Source: Pontiella desulfatans
Lineage (GTDB): Bacteria; Verrucomicrobiota; Kiritimatiellia; Kiritimatiellales; Pontiellaceae
NCBI RefSeq assembly: GCF_900890425.1
Contig: NZ_CAAHFG010000004.1
Span: 788,330 to 852,329 of the forward strand
Direction of reading: 5' to 3'
DNA: 64,000 nucleotides
How positions within the stretch are numbered: position 1 is the stretch's first letter; every line of letters starts with the position of its first letter. The translations under genes and the position numbers were made by a program. This document shows, in pieces, positions 35,101 through 43,772 of the stretch. The notes below the pieces were generated by a model. That model searched no databases. It was not told the DNA's origin and saw nothing but the letters and a program-made list of their open reading frames with translations.

Positions 35101-35478
35101 ATGGCCAGGATAAATATAGCGCAATTGGGGCAACCCTCCACGCAATGGAGCGCATGGGTGCGGGAGCTTGAGCGGGGTGGTTTTCAAATCAGCTCGTTCA
35201 GTCCGCTGGCCATCGAGTTGCAGCGGTTCGATGCCCGTGCCGGCGATGTGGTTCTGTTCCATGGGCGCTTCCCGGATTTGCCAAAGCTCATTGCCGACAC
35301 CTGCACGCGGAATCCCGAAGCGCATATTGTGGTCGCCAACGAGCTTGATGCCTCGGCGTTTCAGGTTGCAACACGGACGGGGAACGAAACCATCCATATT
35401 TCCGGGCCGCTCACCCCCTCCGGATTTGTCGAAATCATTCGCAAGATGCTCGCGAACGAAAAAGTCGCCGTTGCCTAG
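35101..35478 (+). CDS. Pseudo-receiver-like protein, paralogue 2
   Basis: 125 aa, homologous end to end to the protein at 34484. Shared positions include IAQLGxP, QWxAW, PLAxE, GDxVLF, TCxRxPE and SGPxxPxxFVE. The Asp after VLF in paralogue 1 is His here, so neither keeps a dependable phosphorylation site. There is no clear ribosome site upstream (TTTCCTTTCTAA before the ATG). Function unknown; see the paralogue for fold reasoning. Confidence 0.7.
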   Translation: MARINIAQLGQPSTQWSAWVRELERGGFQISSFSPLAIELQRFDARAGDVVLFHGRFPDLPKLIADTCTRNPEAHIVVANELDASAFQVATRTGNETIHISGPLTPSGFVEIIRKMLANEKVAVA

Positions 35479-35616
35479 CAACCCAACGCGCTTGCCCTCC
35501 ACACATCCCCTCTATATGGACGCAAAAAACTGCGCTCCTTTGCTATTTGTAATATTTTTCTTGCAGGCAGTGCGGTTTGTTGTAGTTTATCGCAAATGAG
35601 CACGGGAGGTGCTAAA

Positions 35617-36261
35617 ATGCACGAAATTATGACAATCGAAGAAGTGGCCGCATATCTGCGCGTTTCCGAGCGTACGGTCTACGACTGGGCGCAAAAGGGC
35701 GACCTGCCCGGTGGCAAGCTTGGAACCACGTGGCGGTTCAAGCGCGAAGATGTCGAAAACTGGGTCAATTCCCGGATTTCCACGAAACCGGCCTCCTCCA
35801 TCATTGGCGGTGTCACCAGCAGTGCCACGCTAACGGCCGAGCGCGTCGTGATTATTGAAGAAACCGACAAGGACACCGTCCTGCGCCAATTGGTCGACCT
35901 GTTGGCGGAATCGCCTTTTGTCCATAACCGCGCCGAGCTGCTCAAAGGCATCTTCGCCCGGGAGGAGCTGATGAGCACCGGGATCGGTTTTGGCATCGGT
36001 GTCCCCCACGTGCGCATCGATTCGGTCTCCGACCTCGTGATGGCCGTGGCCGTGTGCAAGCGGCCGATCTCAGGCTATTCCTCGCTCGACAACGAACCGG
36101 TTCATATTGTCTGCATGCTCGCCGCCCGTTCCGACCAGCACGCGAAATACATCCGGACCCTTTCCGCCGTCAGCAGCCGCCTGAAGGATGCCGCAACGCG
36201 GGAGCGGATCATTGCATCCGACGATCCCGCCTTCATCCATTCCCAGCTGATTTCGGAGTAG
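35617..36261 (+). CDS. MerR/excisionase-type HTH fused to a PTS EIIA domain
   Basis: 214 aa from ATG 35617, set by GGGAGGT at 35604 (ATG 35596 rejected). N-terminal helix-turn-helix (MTIEEVAAYLRVSERTVYD ... TTWRFKREDVENWV) is the excisionase/MerR-like DNA-binding domain. The rest is a PTS EIIA domain of the fructose/nitrogen type, with phospho-acceptor H131 in GIGVPHVR. It begins a co-directional island of EIIA, CBS and ion transport genes and ends 4 nt before the antiporter gene. Likely a transcriptional regulator of the island whose state depends on EIIA phosphorylation; this is inference. Confidence 0.88.
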   Translation: MHEIMTIEEVAAYLRVSERTVYDWAQKGDLPGGKLGTTWRFKREDVENWVNSRISTKPASSIIGGVTSSATLTAERVVIIEETDKDTVLRQLVDLLAESPFVHNRAELLKGIFAREELMSTGIGFGIGVPHVRIDSVSDLVMAVAVCKRPISGYSSLDNEPVHIVCMLAARSDQHAKYIRTLSAVSSRLKDAATRERIIASDDPAFIHSQLISE

Positions 36262-36265
36262 CCCG

Positions 36266-37936
36266 ATGCATGGAATTGAGTTAGGGGTGCTTGCCATCCT
36301 GGGGATTTGCGTTGCCGGCGGCGTGATCGGCGCGTGGATCTTCCAGAAGCTGAAAATGCCGCAGGTCGTCGGCTACATTGTCGTCGGCGTGCTGATCGGC
36401 GACACGGGATTCGGCCTGCTGCATCCGGCCGACATCCAGGCGCTGCAGCCCTTCAACAATTTTGCGCTAGGGCTGATCGGCTTTCTGGTGGGCGGGGAAC
36501 TGAGCGGAAAGATTTTCAAGAAATATGGAAAGCAGTTCACCTTCATCCTGCTGGGGGAAGGCCTGGCGGCCTTCCTGCTGGTGGGCATCTTCTCAACCCT
36601 GATCGTCTACCTGGTTTGCCACGATTGGATCACCGCCATCGCGGCTGGCGTGGTGTTCGGCGCCATCGCCTCGGCCACCGATCCGGCCTCCACCATCGAC
36701 GTCTTGTGGGAATACCGTTCCGCCGGGGTGCTCACGACCGCCATCGTGGCCATCGTGGCGCTCGACGACGCGCTGGCCATGACGCTCTACGGCCTCGGCA
36801 CCAGCGTGGCCACCATCCTCACCCAGGGCGAGGGGCATTCGATCGGCCTGACCCTGTTCCATACGTTGAAGGAGCTGGTCGGCGCCATCGTGCTCGGCAT
36901 CGCCTGCGGCTTCACGCTCGATGCCATGATGAAATACCTGCCGCAGACCGAAAAGCGCCTCGGCATGTCCATCGGCATCCTGATGGTTTGCATCGGACTG
37001 GCCGTGGCCATGAAGATGGACGTCATTCTCGCCACCATGGCGGTGGGCATCGTGCTGATCAACCGGGCGCCGAACCGCTCCAAAAAGCTGTTCGAAACCG
37101 TTCGCTCGTTCTCCACGCCCATCTACATCATCTTCTTCGTGCTCGTCGGCGCGCGCCTTTCGCTCGGCAACATGCCCGCCTGGATCTGGGCGCTGGTGGC
37201 CACCTATGTGCTGATGCGCAGCCTCGGAAAATGGATCGGCGCCTACTGGGGCGGCAAGGTCTCCAAGGCTGAAAAACCGGTGCAGAAATACATGGGCATG
37301 GCGCTCTTCGCGCAGGGCGGCGTGGCCGTCGGCCTGTCCATCGTGGCCAGCCACAACCTCCAGCATATCCAGGTGGTCGAGGGCATGAGCCTCGGCGACA
37401 TGATCATCTTCACCGTCACCGCCACCACGCTCTGCGTACAGCTCATTGGCCCCGCATTCGCCAAGCTTTCCATCAAGAAGGCCGGCGAGATTGGCCGCAA
37501 CGTCACCGAAGAGGATGTGATGGCCGAACTCAAGGTGGCCGATGTCGTCGATACCGGCATCGTGCCGCTGCTCGAAGGCACGCCGCTCGAAACCGTCGTG
37601 CAGCATTTCGCCGAGCAGGAAACCTTCGTCTATCCCGTCGTTTCCAACGAGGGCAAAATCATCGGCGTGCTCACCTTCGAAATGCTCAAGGAGCTGCTGA
37701 ACGAGCGCGACACCTGGCACTGGCTGCTCGTCGGCGATGTGATGCAGCCGCTGCGCCACCGCCTCTTTTCCGCCATGAACCTCGGCGAGGCGTTGAAGGA
37801 AATGGGCAACAACCAGATCGAGGCGCTGCCCGTTGTGGACAGCGAACAGAACCCCAAACTGCTCGGCGTGCTCGACCAACGCGCCGCCCGCCGCAGCGTC
37901 GGTGCGGAGCTCGTCCGCCGCCGAACGGCTGCATAG
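36266..37936 (+). CDS. CPA2 cation:proton antiporter with C-terminal CBS pair
   Basis: 556 aa. Residues 1-390 are about 12 membrane helices of the KefB/NhaA-like CPA2 family, with the ATDPAST signature and VALDDALAM. After AKLSIKKAGEIG, residues 410-550 form two CBS domains (VADVVDTGIVPLLEGTPLETVV and DVMQPLRHRLFSAMNLGEAL ... IEALPVVD) in place of the usual TrkA-N domain. CBS pairs typically bind adenine nucleotides and gate transport. It sits 4 nt after the HTH-EIIA gene, whose 3' end supplies its ribosome site. Confidence 0.9.
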   Translation: MHGIELGVLAILGICVAGGVIGAWIFQKLKMPQVVGYIVVGVLIGDTGFGLLHPADIQALQPFNNFALGLIGFLVGGELSGKIFKKYGKQFTFILLGEGLAAFLLVGIFSTLIVYLVCHDWITAIAAGVVFGAIASATDPASTIDVLWEYRSAGVLTTAIVAIVALDDALAMTLYGLGTSVATILTQGEGHSIGLTLFHTLKELVGAIVLGIACGFTLDAMMKYLPQTEKRLGMSIGILMVCIGLAVAMKMDVILATMAVGIVLINRAPNRSKKLFETVRSFSTPIYIIFFVLVGARLSLGNMPAWIWALVATYVLMRSLGKWIGAYWGGKVSKAEKPVQKYMGMALFAQGGVAVGLSIVASHNLQHIQVVEGMSLGDMIIFTVTATTLCVQLIGPAFAKLSIKKAGEIGRNVTEEDVMAELKVADVVDTGIVPLLEGTPLETVVQHFAEQETFVYPVVSNEGKIIGVLTFEMLKELLNERDTWHWLLVGDVMQPLRHRLFSAMNLGEALKEMGNNQIEALPVVDSEQNPKLLGVLDQRAARRSVGAELVRRRTAA

Positions 37937-37944
37937 CGACACCC

Positions 37945-38262
37945 ATGAAAAGAAACCGGCCATTCCTGATTGCGCTGCTGATCCCGCTCCTGCTGGATCT
38001 GCTGGTTTTCTTTACCGTCCTGCCGGCCTCCGGCCAACGTTTCCAAACCTGCATCGAGCAGGAAACCGAAGAGGTCTGCGAAGGCTTTTTCAAAGCCGAG
38101 GAGCGCGTCGAGGAGGAAGTTGAATTCCTCTGCGGCGTCTTGCCGCCCAGCCAGCAGCCCTGCTGCATCGCCTCCTTCGGTTTTTCCCGGCGCATGTTCT
38201 TTTGCCCCTCCGCAACATCGGCCTCGTTGTCGTGCGGGTGGCGCATGCCCTTGCTGATTTGA
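37945..38262 (+). CDS. Possible small exported protein
   Basis: 105 aa. It opens with a strong signal peptide or anchor (MKRNRPFLIALLIPLLLDLLV, then FFTVLPASGQ) followed by an acidic helix (CIEQETEEVCEGFFKAEERVEEEVEF) and several Cys. There is no ribosome site and the C-terminal third has unusual composition, so only the N-terminal part is convincing. It starts 8 nt after the antiporter stop. No family recognised. Confidence 0.4.
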   Translation: MKRNRPFLIALLIPLLLDLLVFFTVLPASGQRFQTCIEQETEEVCEGFFKAEERVEEEVEFLCGVLPPSQQPCCIASFGFSRRMFFCPSATSASLSCGWRMPLLI

Positions 38263-38332
38263 TGGTCGGCAATGAGAGGCCATTGGAAACCTGCCGGTTT
38301 CCCATGGTTGGATGCGCGGGGTGTTGGATAAC

Positions 38333-38422
38333 TGGTTGAAACGATCAGTCATCCGGCCATCCCACCATCCATCAATCCTTCCGCAATCCCCCGGATTGCG
38401 TTTCCCCTCATTGTTTCAACCA
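38333..38422. other. Structured spacer before the CBS gene
   Basis: TGGTTGAAAC/GTTTCAACCA (38333-38342/38413-38422) encloses the hairpin CGCAATCC-CCC-GGATTGCG (38382-38400), followed by TTTCCCC. It lies 20 nt before the start at 38443. Could be a terminator after the antiporter gene or a leader element of the CBS gene. Confidence 0.45.
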
Positions 38423-38442
38423 TCAAATTTCAAGGACTAAAA

Positions 38443-38910
38443 ATGAAAGCCAATCTGGAACAAACCACCGTCAGGGATATCTCGTATCTCATCAACGCCT
38501 CCTGCCTGCGGGCCAACAGCGGCATCTCGCTCGAAAAACTGGCCACCATGCTCTGCAGCTCCGACCGCTACAAGGTCTACCTCGAAAACTCCGACGGCCA
38601 GTTGGTCGGCGTCGTCCAGGCCAAGCAGATCGCCACCAAGATCCTGGAACTCTCCCGCCAGAAATCCGACGAGGAGGAAATGCTGCCGGCCATCGCCTAT
38701 GTGCTCAACTTTTTCCACGGGCACGACCTCGCCGAGCCACCCGTCTATGTCCGCGGTGGCACATCGCTCAAGCAAGTGATTGAACTGATGCAACTCAACA
38801 GCATCCGCGAAATTCCGGTGGTGGACGACGAGCTATGCCTGATCGGTACGATCGAAGCCAAGAGCGTCCTTGCGCACTATCTCAAGGTTAAAACCGAAAC
38901 CGAGCTGTAG
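38443..38910 (+). CDS. Stand-alone CBS-pair protein
   Basis: 155 aa made almost entirely of two CBS motifs: about 8-65 (VRDISYLINASC ... DGQLVGVVQA) and about 95-150 (VYVRGGTSLKQVIELM ... REIPVVDDELCLIGTIEAKSVL). AAGGA at 38432 supports the start. CBS pairs sense AMP, ATP or related ligands and modulate partner proteins. The partner is probably among its neighbours: the EIIA-CBS protein 14 nt downstream or the transporters. Confidence 0.85.
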   Translation: MKANLEQTTVRDISYLINASCLRANSGISLEKLATMLCSSDRYKVYLENSDGQLVGVVQAKQIATKILELSRQKSDEEEMLPAIAYVLNFFHGHDLAEPPVYVRGGTSLKQVIELMQLNSIREIPVVDDELCLIGTIEAKSVLAHYLKVKTETEL

Positions 38911-38924
38911 CCGGGAGTTGCGCA

Positions 38925-39842
38925 ATGAAAATCATGAACTACACCCGCCGCGAGGAATCGTGGCAGCCCGCCCTTGCGTCCGCACCGCGCGATGCCGCCC
39001 TCGAGACGATGCTCGCGCGGCTCTGCCACAACGGGTTCTATACCGTCAACCACGAGCTGTCGCACGAGTCGATTCTCCAGGCGCTCATCAAACGCGAAGA
39101 GCGGCAAACCACGGCCATGGGGGAGGGCATTGCCTTCCCGCATGCCCGGCTGGAGCATTTGAAGAAGGCGCTGTTTGCCATCGGAACCTTCGATGAACCC
39201 GTCCTGTTCGACGGCAACCCGGTGCGGATCGTCTGCCTGATCCTCGTGCCGGTCTCCGACCCGCCCGTCTCGCTCAAGATCATGGCGCAGCTCTCTCGCC
39301 TGTTGTCCGATGCCAACGTGCGGCGGCAGGTGCTCGATGCGCAGAATCCCGCCGAGCTGCGCAATATTTTCAGCGCGCACAACCCGCGCATCGACAAGCC
39401 GATCCTCGCCCGCGACATCATGCGGCCGCCGCGTTTCAGTGTGCTGGGTTCCGACCCGGTATCGACGTGCTCGCATCTTATGAGCGTCAACAACCTGCAG
39501 GCAATCCCGGTCATTGATGAAGAGCGAAGGGTGCTCGGCGAAATCACGGTCGAGGGGCTGTTCAAATACGGGCTGCCCGAATTCTTCGGCCAGCTCAAGA
39601 GCGTCTCCTTCATTGCCGAATTCGACCCGTTCGAAAAATATTTCGACAACGAAAGCCGCATTCTGGCCGCCGACATGATGGAACCTAGCGCCCGCATTGT
39701 GCCGATGGAGCACACCATCATGGAAGCCGTGTTCGACCTGGCCATCAAGTCCTATCCCAAGCTCTACGTCGTCGACGAAGACAACCGTTGGGTTGGGACG
39801 ATCGACAAGGGCCTCGTACTCGACAACGTCATCAACCACTAA
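38925..39842 (+). CDS. PTS EIIA domain fused to a CBS pair
   Basis: 305 aa behind GGGAG. Residues 20-150 are an EIIA domain with phospho-acceptor H73 in GIAFPHARLE. Residues 155-215 and 245-305 are CBS motifs (ARDIMRPPRFSVLGSD ... AIPVIDEERRVLGEI; AADMMEPSARIVPMEHTI ... KLYVVDEDNRWVGTI). The combination would join phosphate transfer from PEP with nucleotide sensing in one soluble protein. The ArsB/NhaD-type carrier gene follows 10 nt later with its own AAGGAG, so it is the likeliest target. No sugar-specific EIIB or EIIC is present. Confidence 0.9.
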   Translation: MKIMNYTRREESWQPALASAPRDAALETMLARLCHNGFYTVNHELSHESILQALIKREERQTTAMGEGIAFPHARLEHLKKALFAIGTFDEPVLFDGNPVRIVCLILVPVSDPPVSLKIMAQLSRLLSDANVRRQVLDAQNPAELRNIFSAHNPRIDKPILARDIMRPPRFSVLGSDPVSTCSHLMSVNNLQAIPVIDEERRVLGEITVEGLFKYGLPEFFGQLKSVSFIAEFDPFEKYFDNESRILAADMMEPSARIVPMEHTIMEAVFDLAIKSYPKLYVVDEDNRWVGTIDKGLVLDNVINH

Positions 39843-39852
39843 GGAGAGATCC

Positions 39853-41154
39853 ATGTTATTCCCGATTCTAGTATTCCTGGTGGTCTACTTTTTCATTGCC
39901 ACCGAACTCATCGATAAAACCATTGCCGCCCTGATCGGCGCCGGCCTGATGGTCGGCCTCCATCTGGTCGGCTACGAAGAGGCGCTGCACGCCATCGACA
40001 TGAATGTGCTGTTCCTGCTCATCGGCATGATGGTCGTCGTCAACACCCTCACCGATACCGGCGTGTTCGAATGGCTCGCCATCAAGCTCGCCCGCGCCGC
40101 CAAGGGCAACGGCTTGTTGATCGTGGTCTTCTTCATGATCCTCACCGCCGTGCTTTCGGCCTTCCTCGACAACGTGACGACCGTCATCCTGATGGCGCCG
40201 ATCACGATCCTGCTCTGCCAGCTGCTCGAAATGCCGGCCGCGCCGATCCTGATCATGGAGGCGATCTTCTCGAACATCGGCGGTACGGCCACACTCGTGG
40301 GCGATCCGCCCAACATCCTGATCGGTTCGCAGACGCATCTGTCGTTCAACGACTTTATCGTCAACCTCAGCCCCCCGGTGATCGTGAGCATGGTGCTGCT
40401 GCTCGGCCTGATGGCGCTGATGTTCCGCAAAACCACGCGGACGACCGAACAGACCCGCAAGCGCATCGAGCAGTCGCGCCCCGAAAAGGCGATCCTCCAG
40501 CCGGTGGTGCTCAAAAAGTCGCTGGCGGTCTTCGGCCTGATCCTCGCCGGGTTCTTCGGCGGTCGCATACTGGGGATCGAGCCGGGGATCATCGCCCTCG
40601 CCGGGGCCATGCTGATGGTGCTCGTCTGCAAAAAGGATATCCACCATTCGCTGGTGCATGTGGAGTGGAACACGATTCTGTTTTTCTCCGGCCTGTTCAT
40701 GATGATTGCCGCGCTGGAGCACGCCCACGTGTTCGAGTCCATGGGAGAATTAATCCTGCATGTCTGCAAGGGCAACCTGATGGCCACCGCGCTCACCATC
40801 CTATGGTTCAGCGCCATCGCCTCCGCCATCGTCGACAACATTCCGCTGGTGATGGCGATGATCCCGCTGGTGAAGGGCATCATTCCCGTCTTTGCCCAGC
40901 AGATGGGCATCGACGATCCGGCGCTGGTTCACTCGCAGATTGCCGAGCCGCTGCTCTGGTCGCTCGCGCTCGGGGCCTGCTTCGGCGGCAACGGTACGCT
41001 CGTCGGCGCATCGGCCAACGTGGTGATCGCCCAGGTGGCCAACCGCAACAACTGCAAGATCTCCTTCGGCTCATTCACCCGCTATGGCTTCCCCTTCATG
41101 CTCATCAGCCTGGTGGTCGGCAGCGCCTACATCTATCTACGGTATTTCATTTAG
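39853..41154 (+). CDS. ArsB/NhaD-type ion transporter (SLC13-like superfamily)
   Basis: 433 aa from ATG 39853 behind AAGGAG. About 11-12 membrane helices. Signature segments: AFLDNVTTVILMAPITI, NIGGTATLVGDPPNILIGS, NTILFFSGLFMM and GGNGTLVGASANVV. This fits the ion-transporter superfamily that includes ArsB, NhaD Na+/H+ antiporters and P-protein-like carriers; the substrate cannot be read from sequence. Context with an antiporter and SulP favours a Na+/H+ role over arsenite, since no arsA, arsC or arsR is near. Confidence 0.88.
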   Translation: MLFPILVFLVVYFFIATELIDKTIAALIGAGLMVGLHLVGYEEALHAIDMNVLFLLIGMMVVVNTLTDTGVFEWLAIKLARAAKGNGLLIVVFFMILTAVLSAFLDNVTTVILMAPITILLCQLLEMPAAPILIMEAIFSNIGGTATLVGDPPNILIGSQTHLSFNDFIVNLSPPVIVSMVLLLGLMALMFRKTTRTTEQTRKRIEQSRPEKAILQPVVLKKSLAVFGLILAGFFGGRILGIEPGIIALAGAMLMVLVCKKDIHHSLVHVEWNTILFFSGLFMMIAALEHAHVFESMGELILHVCKGNLMATALTILWFSAIASAIVDNIPLVMAMIPLVKGIIPVFAQQMGIDDPALVHSQIAEPLLWSLALGACFGGNGTLVGASANVVIAQVANRNNCKISFGSFTRYGFPFMLISLVVGSAYIYLRYFI

Positions 41155-41163
41155 GAGAACGTG

Positions 41164-42819
41164 ATGTTCCGCCCTAAGCTTTTTACATTGCTGAAAACCT
41201 ACAACCGTTCAACGCTCACCGCCGATGCGGTGGCGGGTTTGACGGTGGGGATCATTGCGCTGCCGCTGGCGATGGCCTTCGCCATCGCCAGCGGGCTGCC
41301 GCCCGAGCGCGGCCTGTTCACCGCCATCGTGGCCGGTTTCCTGATCTCGCTGCTCGGCGGGAGCCGCGTGCAGATCGGCGGGCCGACGGGCGCGTTCGTG
41401 GTCATTGTTTCCGGCATCGTGGCGGAGTTTGGCTATGATGGCCTGGTTTGGTGCATGCTGATGGCGGGCGGCCTGCTGATCCTCTTCGGTTTGTGCCGGC
41501 TGGGCGGATTGATCCGCTTCATCCCGTTTCCGGTCACGACCGGTTTCACCAGCGGCATTGCGGTGGTGATCTTCTCTACCCAGATCAAGGATTTGCTCGG
41601 CCTGGAGATGGCAACCGTGCCTGCGGAATTCCTCCCCAAGTGGGCCGCCTATTTCCAATCATCCGGAACCGTATCGCCCGCCACGGCGGCGCTGGGCATC
41701 GGTTCCATACTTTTAATCTCCGTGCTGCGGCGGTGGAACCCCCGAACCCCCGCCATGCTGGTTTCCATGCTGGCAACCACCGCCGCCGCAGCACTCCTTC
41801 ATCTCGATGTCGAAACCATCGGCAGCCGCTTCGGCGACTTGCCGCGGATGCTGCCGGCCCCCGGGCTTCCGGCGGTGGGGGTTTCCGAGCTCGGCCGTTT
41901 GATCCCGGCCGCCTTCACCGTTGCACTGCTGGCCGCCATCGAGTCGTTGCTTTCGGCCACGGTGGCCGATGGCATGATCGGCGGGAAGCACCGCCCCAAC
42001 ACCGAGCTGATCGCCCAGGGCATCGCCAATATCGGCAGCGCCTTCTTCGGCGGCATCCCGGCCACCGGCGCAATCGCGCGTACGGCGGCCAACGTCAAGA
42101 GCGGCGCCCGTTCGCCGGTGGCGGGAATCATCCACGCCATCGTGCTGGCTCTGGTGTTGCTGCTCTTCGCGCCACTCGCCAAGAGGGTCCCGCTCGCCAC
42201 GCTCGCCGGCATCCTCGTGGTGGTGGCTTGGAACATGGGCGAGCGCCACCATTTCATGGCCATCCTCAAGGGGCCGAGAAGCGACCGGTTGGTGCTGGTG
42301 CTCACCTTCGTGCTGACGGTGCTGGTCGACCTCACCGTGGCGGTGCAGGTCGGGATCGTGCTTTCCGCGCTGCTCTTCATCCGCCGGATGGCCGAGAACG
42401 CCAACGTCAGCGTCATCACCGATGCCGTTTGCGGCGACGTGGATGCCGCCGAGGATCCCAAGGCCTTCGCCCTGCGCGAGGTTCCGCCCGGCGTGGAGGT
42501 CTACGAAATCGAAGGCCCCTTCTTTTTCGGCATGGCCGACACCTTCTGGAATGCGCTTGGCAACCGCCGGAGCAACATTCCCGTTCTGATCCTGCGCATC
42601 CGCAATGTCCCGGCCATCGATGCCACCGGCCTGCACAACCTGCGGGAGCTGCACAGGAAATGTCTAAAAGACGGCACCCGGCTCGTCTTCTCCGGGGTCG
42701 CATTGCAACCCAAGGCCGCATTCACCCGGTCCGGCTTTCTCGACGAAGTCGGTGCGGAAAACTTTTGCCCCACCATCGACGATGCCCTGGAACGGGCACG
42801 GCGCATAACCCAGGAATAA
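41164..42819 (+). CDS. SulP-family anion transporter with STAS domain
   Basis: 551 aa from ATG 41164 behind AGGAGA at 41153. The membrane domain has the SulP motifs ADAVAGLTVGIIALPLAMAF, SRVQIGGPTGAFVVIV, NIGSAFFGGIPATGAIARTAANVKSG and ARSPVAGIIH. A C-terminal STAS domain (about 440-550) carries GPFFFGMADTFWNAL and LRIRNVPAIDATGLHNL. SulP proteins move sulfate, bicarbonate or other anions, often with Na+ or H+. A bicarbonate role would fit the carbonic anhydrase gene 1.4 kb downstream, but is not proven. Confidence 0.92.
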   Translation: MFRPKLFTLLKTYNRSTLTADAVAGLTVGIIALPLAMAFAIASGLPPERGLFTAIVAGFLISLLGGSRVQIGGPTGAFVVIVSGIVAEFGYDGLVWCMLMAGGLLILFGLCRLGGLIRFIPFPVTTGFTSGIAVVIFSTQIKDLLGLEMATVPAEFLPKWAAYFQSSGTVSPATAALGIGSILLISVLRRWNPRTPAMLVSMLATTAAAALLHLDVETIGSRFGDLPRMLPAPGLPAVGVSELGRLIPAAFTVALLAAIESLLSATVADGMIGGKHRPNTELIAQGIANIGSAFFGGIPATGAIARTAANVKSGARSPVAGIIHAIVLALVLLLFAPLAKRVPLATLAGILVVVAWNMGERHHFMAILKGPRSDRLVLVLTFVLTVLVDLTVAVQVGIVLSALLFIRRMAENANVSVITDAVCGDVDAAEDPKAFALREVPPGVEVYEIEGPFFFGMADTFWNALGNRRSNIPVLILRIRNVPAIDATGLHNLRELHRKCLKDGTRLVFSGVALQPKAAFTRSGFLDEVGAENFCPTIDDALERARRITQE

Positions 42820-42822
42820 ACC

Positions 42823-43665
42823 ATGCCCAACCGCAAACTCATCAACCAACTCATCCAGTTGCAGGAACTGGCCGTGGCCCGCATCCAGAAAAAGGTCGCC
42901 ATGCCCAATGCGCCGCTCGATGCCCTCGAGCAGAATATCGCCTTGCTCGGCGCCGACTTGCCGCCGCGCATCAAGACCCATCTCAACCAGCTGCTCCAGA
43001 AACATCCCGAGGCCGTCGTCCCGATCGTGGACGGTCATTGCATGGGCTGCGGCATGGGGTTGAGTAAAAGCCTGATCAACGAGATCCAGCATGCGGAGGA
43101 GATCTACCGCTGCCTCCACTGCACGCGCTATCTCTATATTCCTTCCGAGATCGTCGCCCGCGAGCACGCATCGCGCAAATACGGCGAAAAACAGCAGATC
43201 GGCATTGCACGCTTTTCAACCCAGCCGCTGATGATCAGCTCCTTGGAAGGCCACACGCCCGAGGAGGTGCTTGGCCAAATCTGCTCCCGCATGCAGCAGC
43301 AGGGATTCGTGGAAAATGCCGGACAACTGCTCGATCTGGCCCTGCAGCGCGAGGCCATCATCAGCACCGCGGTCGATAGCGGAATGGCTTTCCCGCACGT
43401 CCGCGGCGTGGAGGGCGGCGGCCTGGCCATGGCGCTTGGCGTCCATAAAAAGGGGATCCATTTCGGCGGCCCCGGCCGGACGCTGAGCCGCCTCTTTTTC
43501 TTCATGGTCATCCCGACGGCCACCAGCGCGTTCTATCTCAAGCTCATCGCCGGCCTGTCGCAAACCTTCCGCAACAAGGAGGCCCGCGAGGCGTTGCTGG
43601 CCGCCGAGGGCGAAGAGGAGCTGTGGAACGCCCTCGTCCGCCAAACCCGCCATGTGATCCAGTAG
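42823..43665 (+). CDS. Zinc-ribbon protein fused to a PTS EIIA domain
   Basis: 280 aa. Residues 1-68 are two helices likely to pair as a coiled coil. A C4 zinc ribbon follows (C73, C76 in HCMGCGM; C97, C100 in YRCLHC), as in CT398/CdsZ-like zf-RING_7 proteins. Residues 130-278 form an EIIA domain with phospho-acceptor H192 in GMAFPHVRG. I know no characterised protein with this arrangement. It begins 3 nt after the SulP gene and ends the island; a long palindrome lies 7 nt past the stop. Role unknown; the ribbon could contact RNA, RNA polymerase or a partner. Confidence 0.85.
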   Translation: MPNRKLINQLIQLQELAVARIQKKVAMPNAPLDALEQNIALLGADLPPRIKTHLNQLLQKHPEAVVPIVDGHCMGCGMGLSKSLINEIQHAEEIYRCLHCTRYLYIPSEIVAREHASRKYGEKQQIGIARFSTQPLMISSLEGHTPEEVLGQICSRMQQQGFVENAGQLLDLALQREAIISTAVDSGMAFPHVRGVEGGGLAMALGVHKKGIHFGGPGRTLSRLFFFMVIPTATSAFYLKLIAGLSQTFRNKEAREALLAAEGEEELWNALVRQTRHVIQ

Positions 43666-43672
43666 TGCATGT

Positions 43673-43706
43673 CACGTCCGTACTCACGATCGTGAGCACG
43701 GACGTG
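43673..43706. terminator. 34-bp near-perfect loopless palindrome
   Basis: The arms are 17 nt (CACGTCCGT...) with one mismatch (T opposite C, G-U in RNA) and the centre is CACGATCGTG. It begins 7 nt after the stop of the zinc-ribbon EIIA gene and lies between convergent genes, so it can act on both strands. Compare 50399 and 58242. No T-tract. Nothing else is seen in 43707-43772. Confidence 0.65.
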
Positions 43707-43772
43707 CTGTTGTTTGGTCGGGATTTGTAGGGAGGGGCGGGGCGGTTTGGTGCGAATGCCGCTCCCGGGCTG

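Noticed and set aside
39853-41154. Carrier at 39853 as an arsenite efflux pump
   Set aside because: No arsR, arsC or arsA gene nearby; the family includes Na+/H+ antiporters and context favours ion homeostasis.
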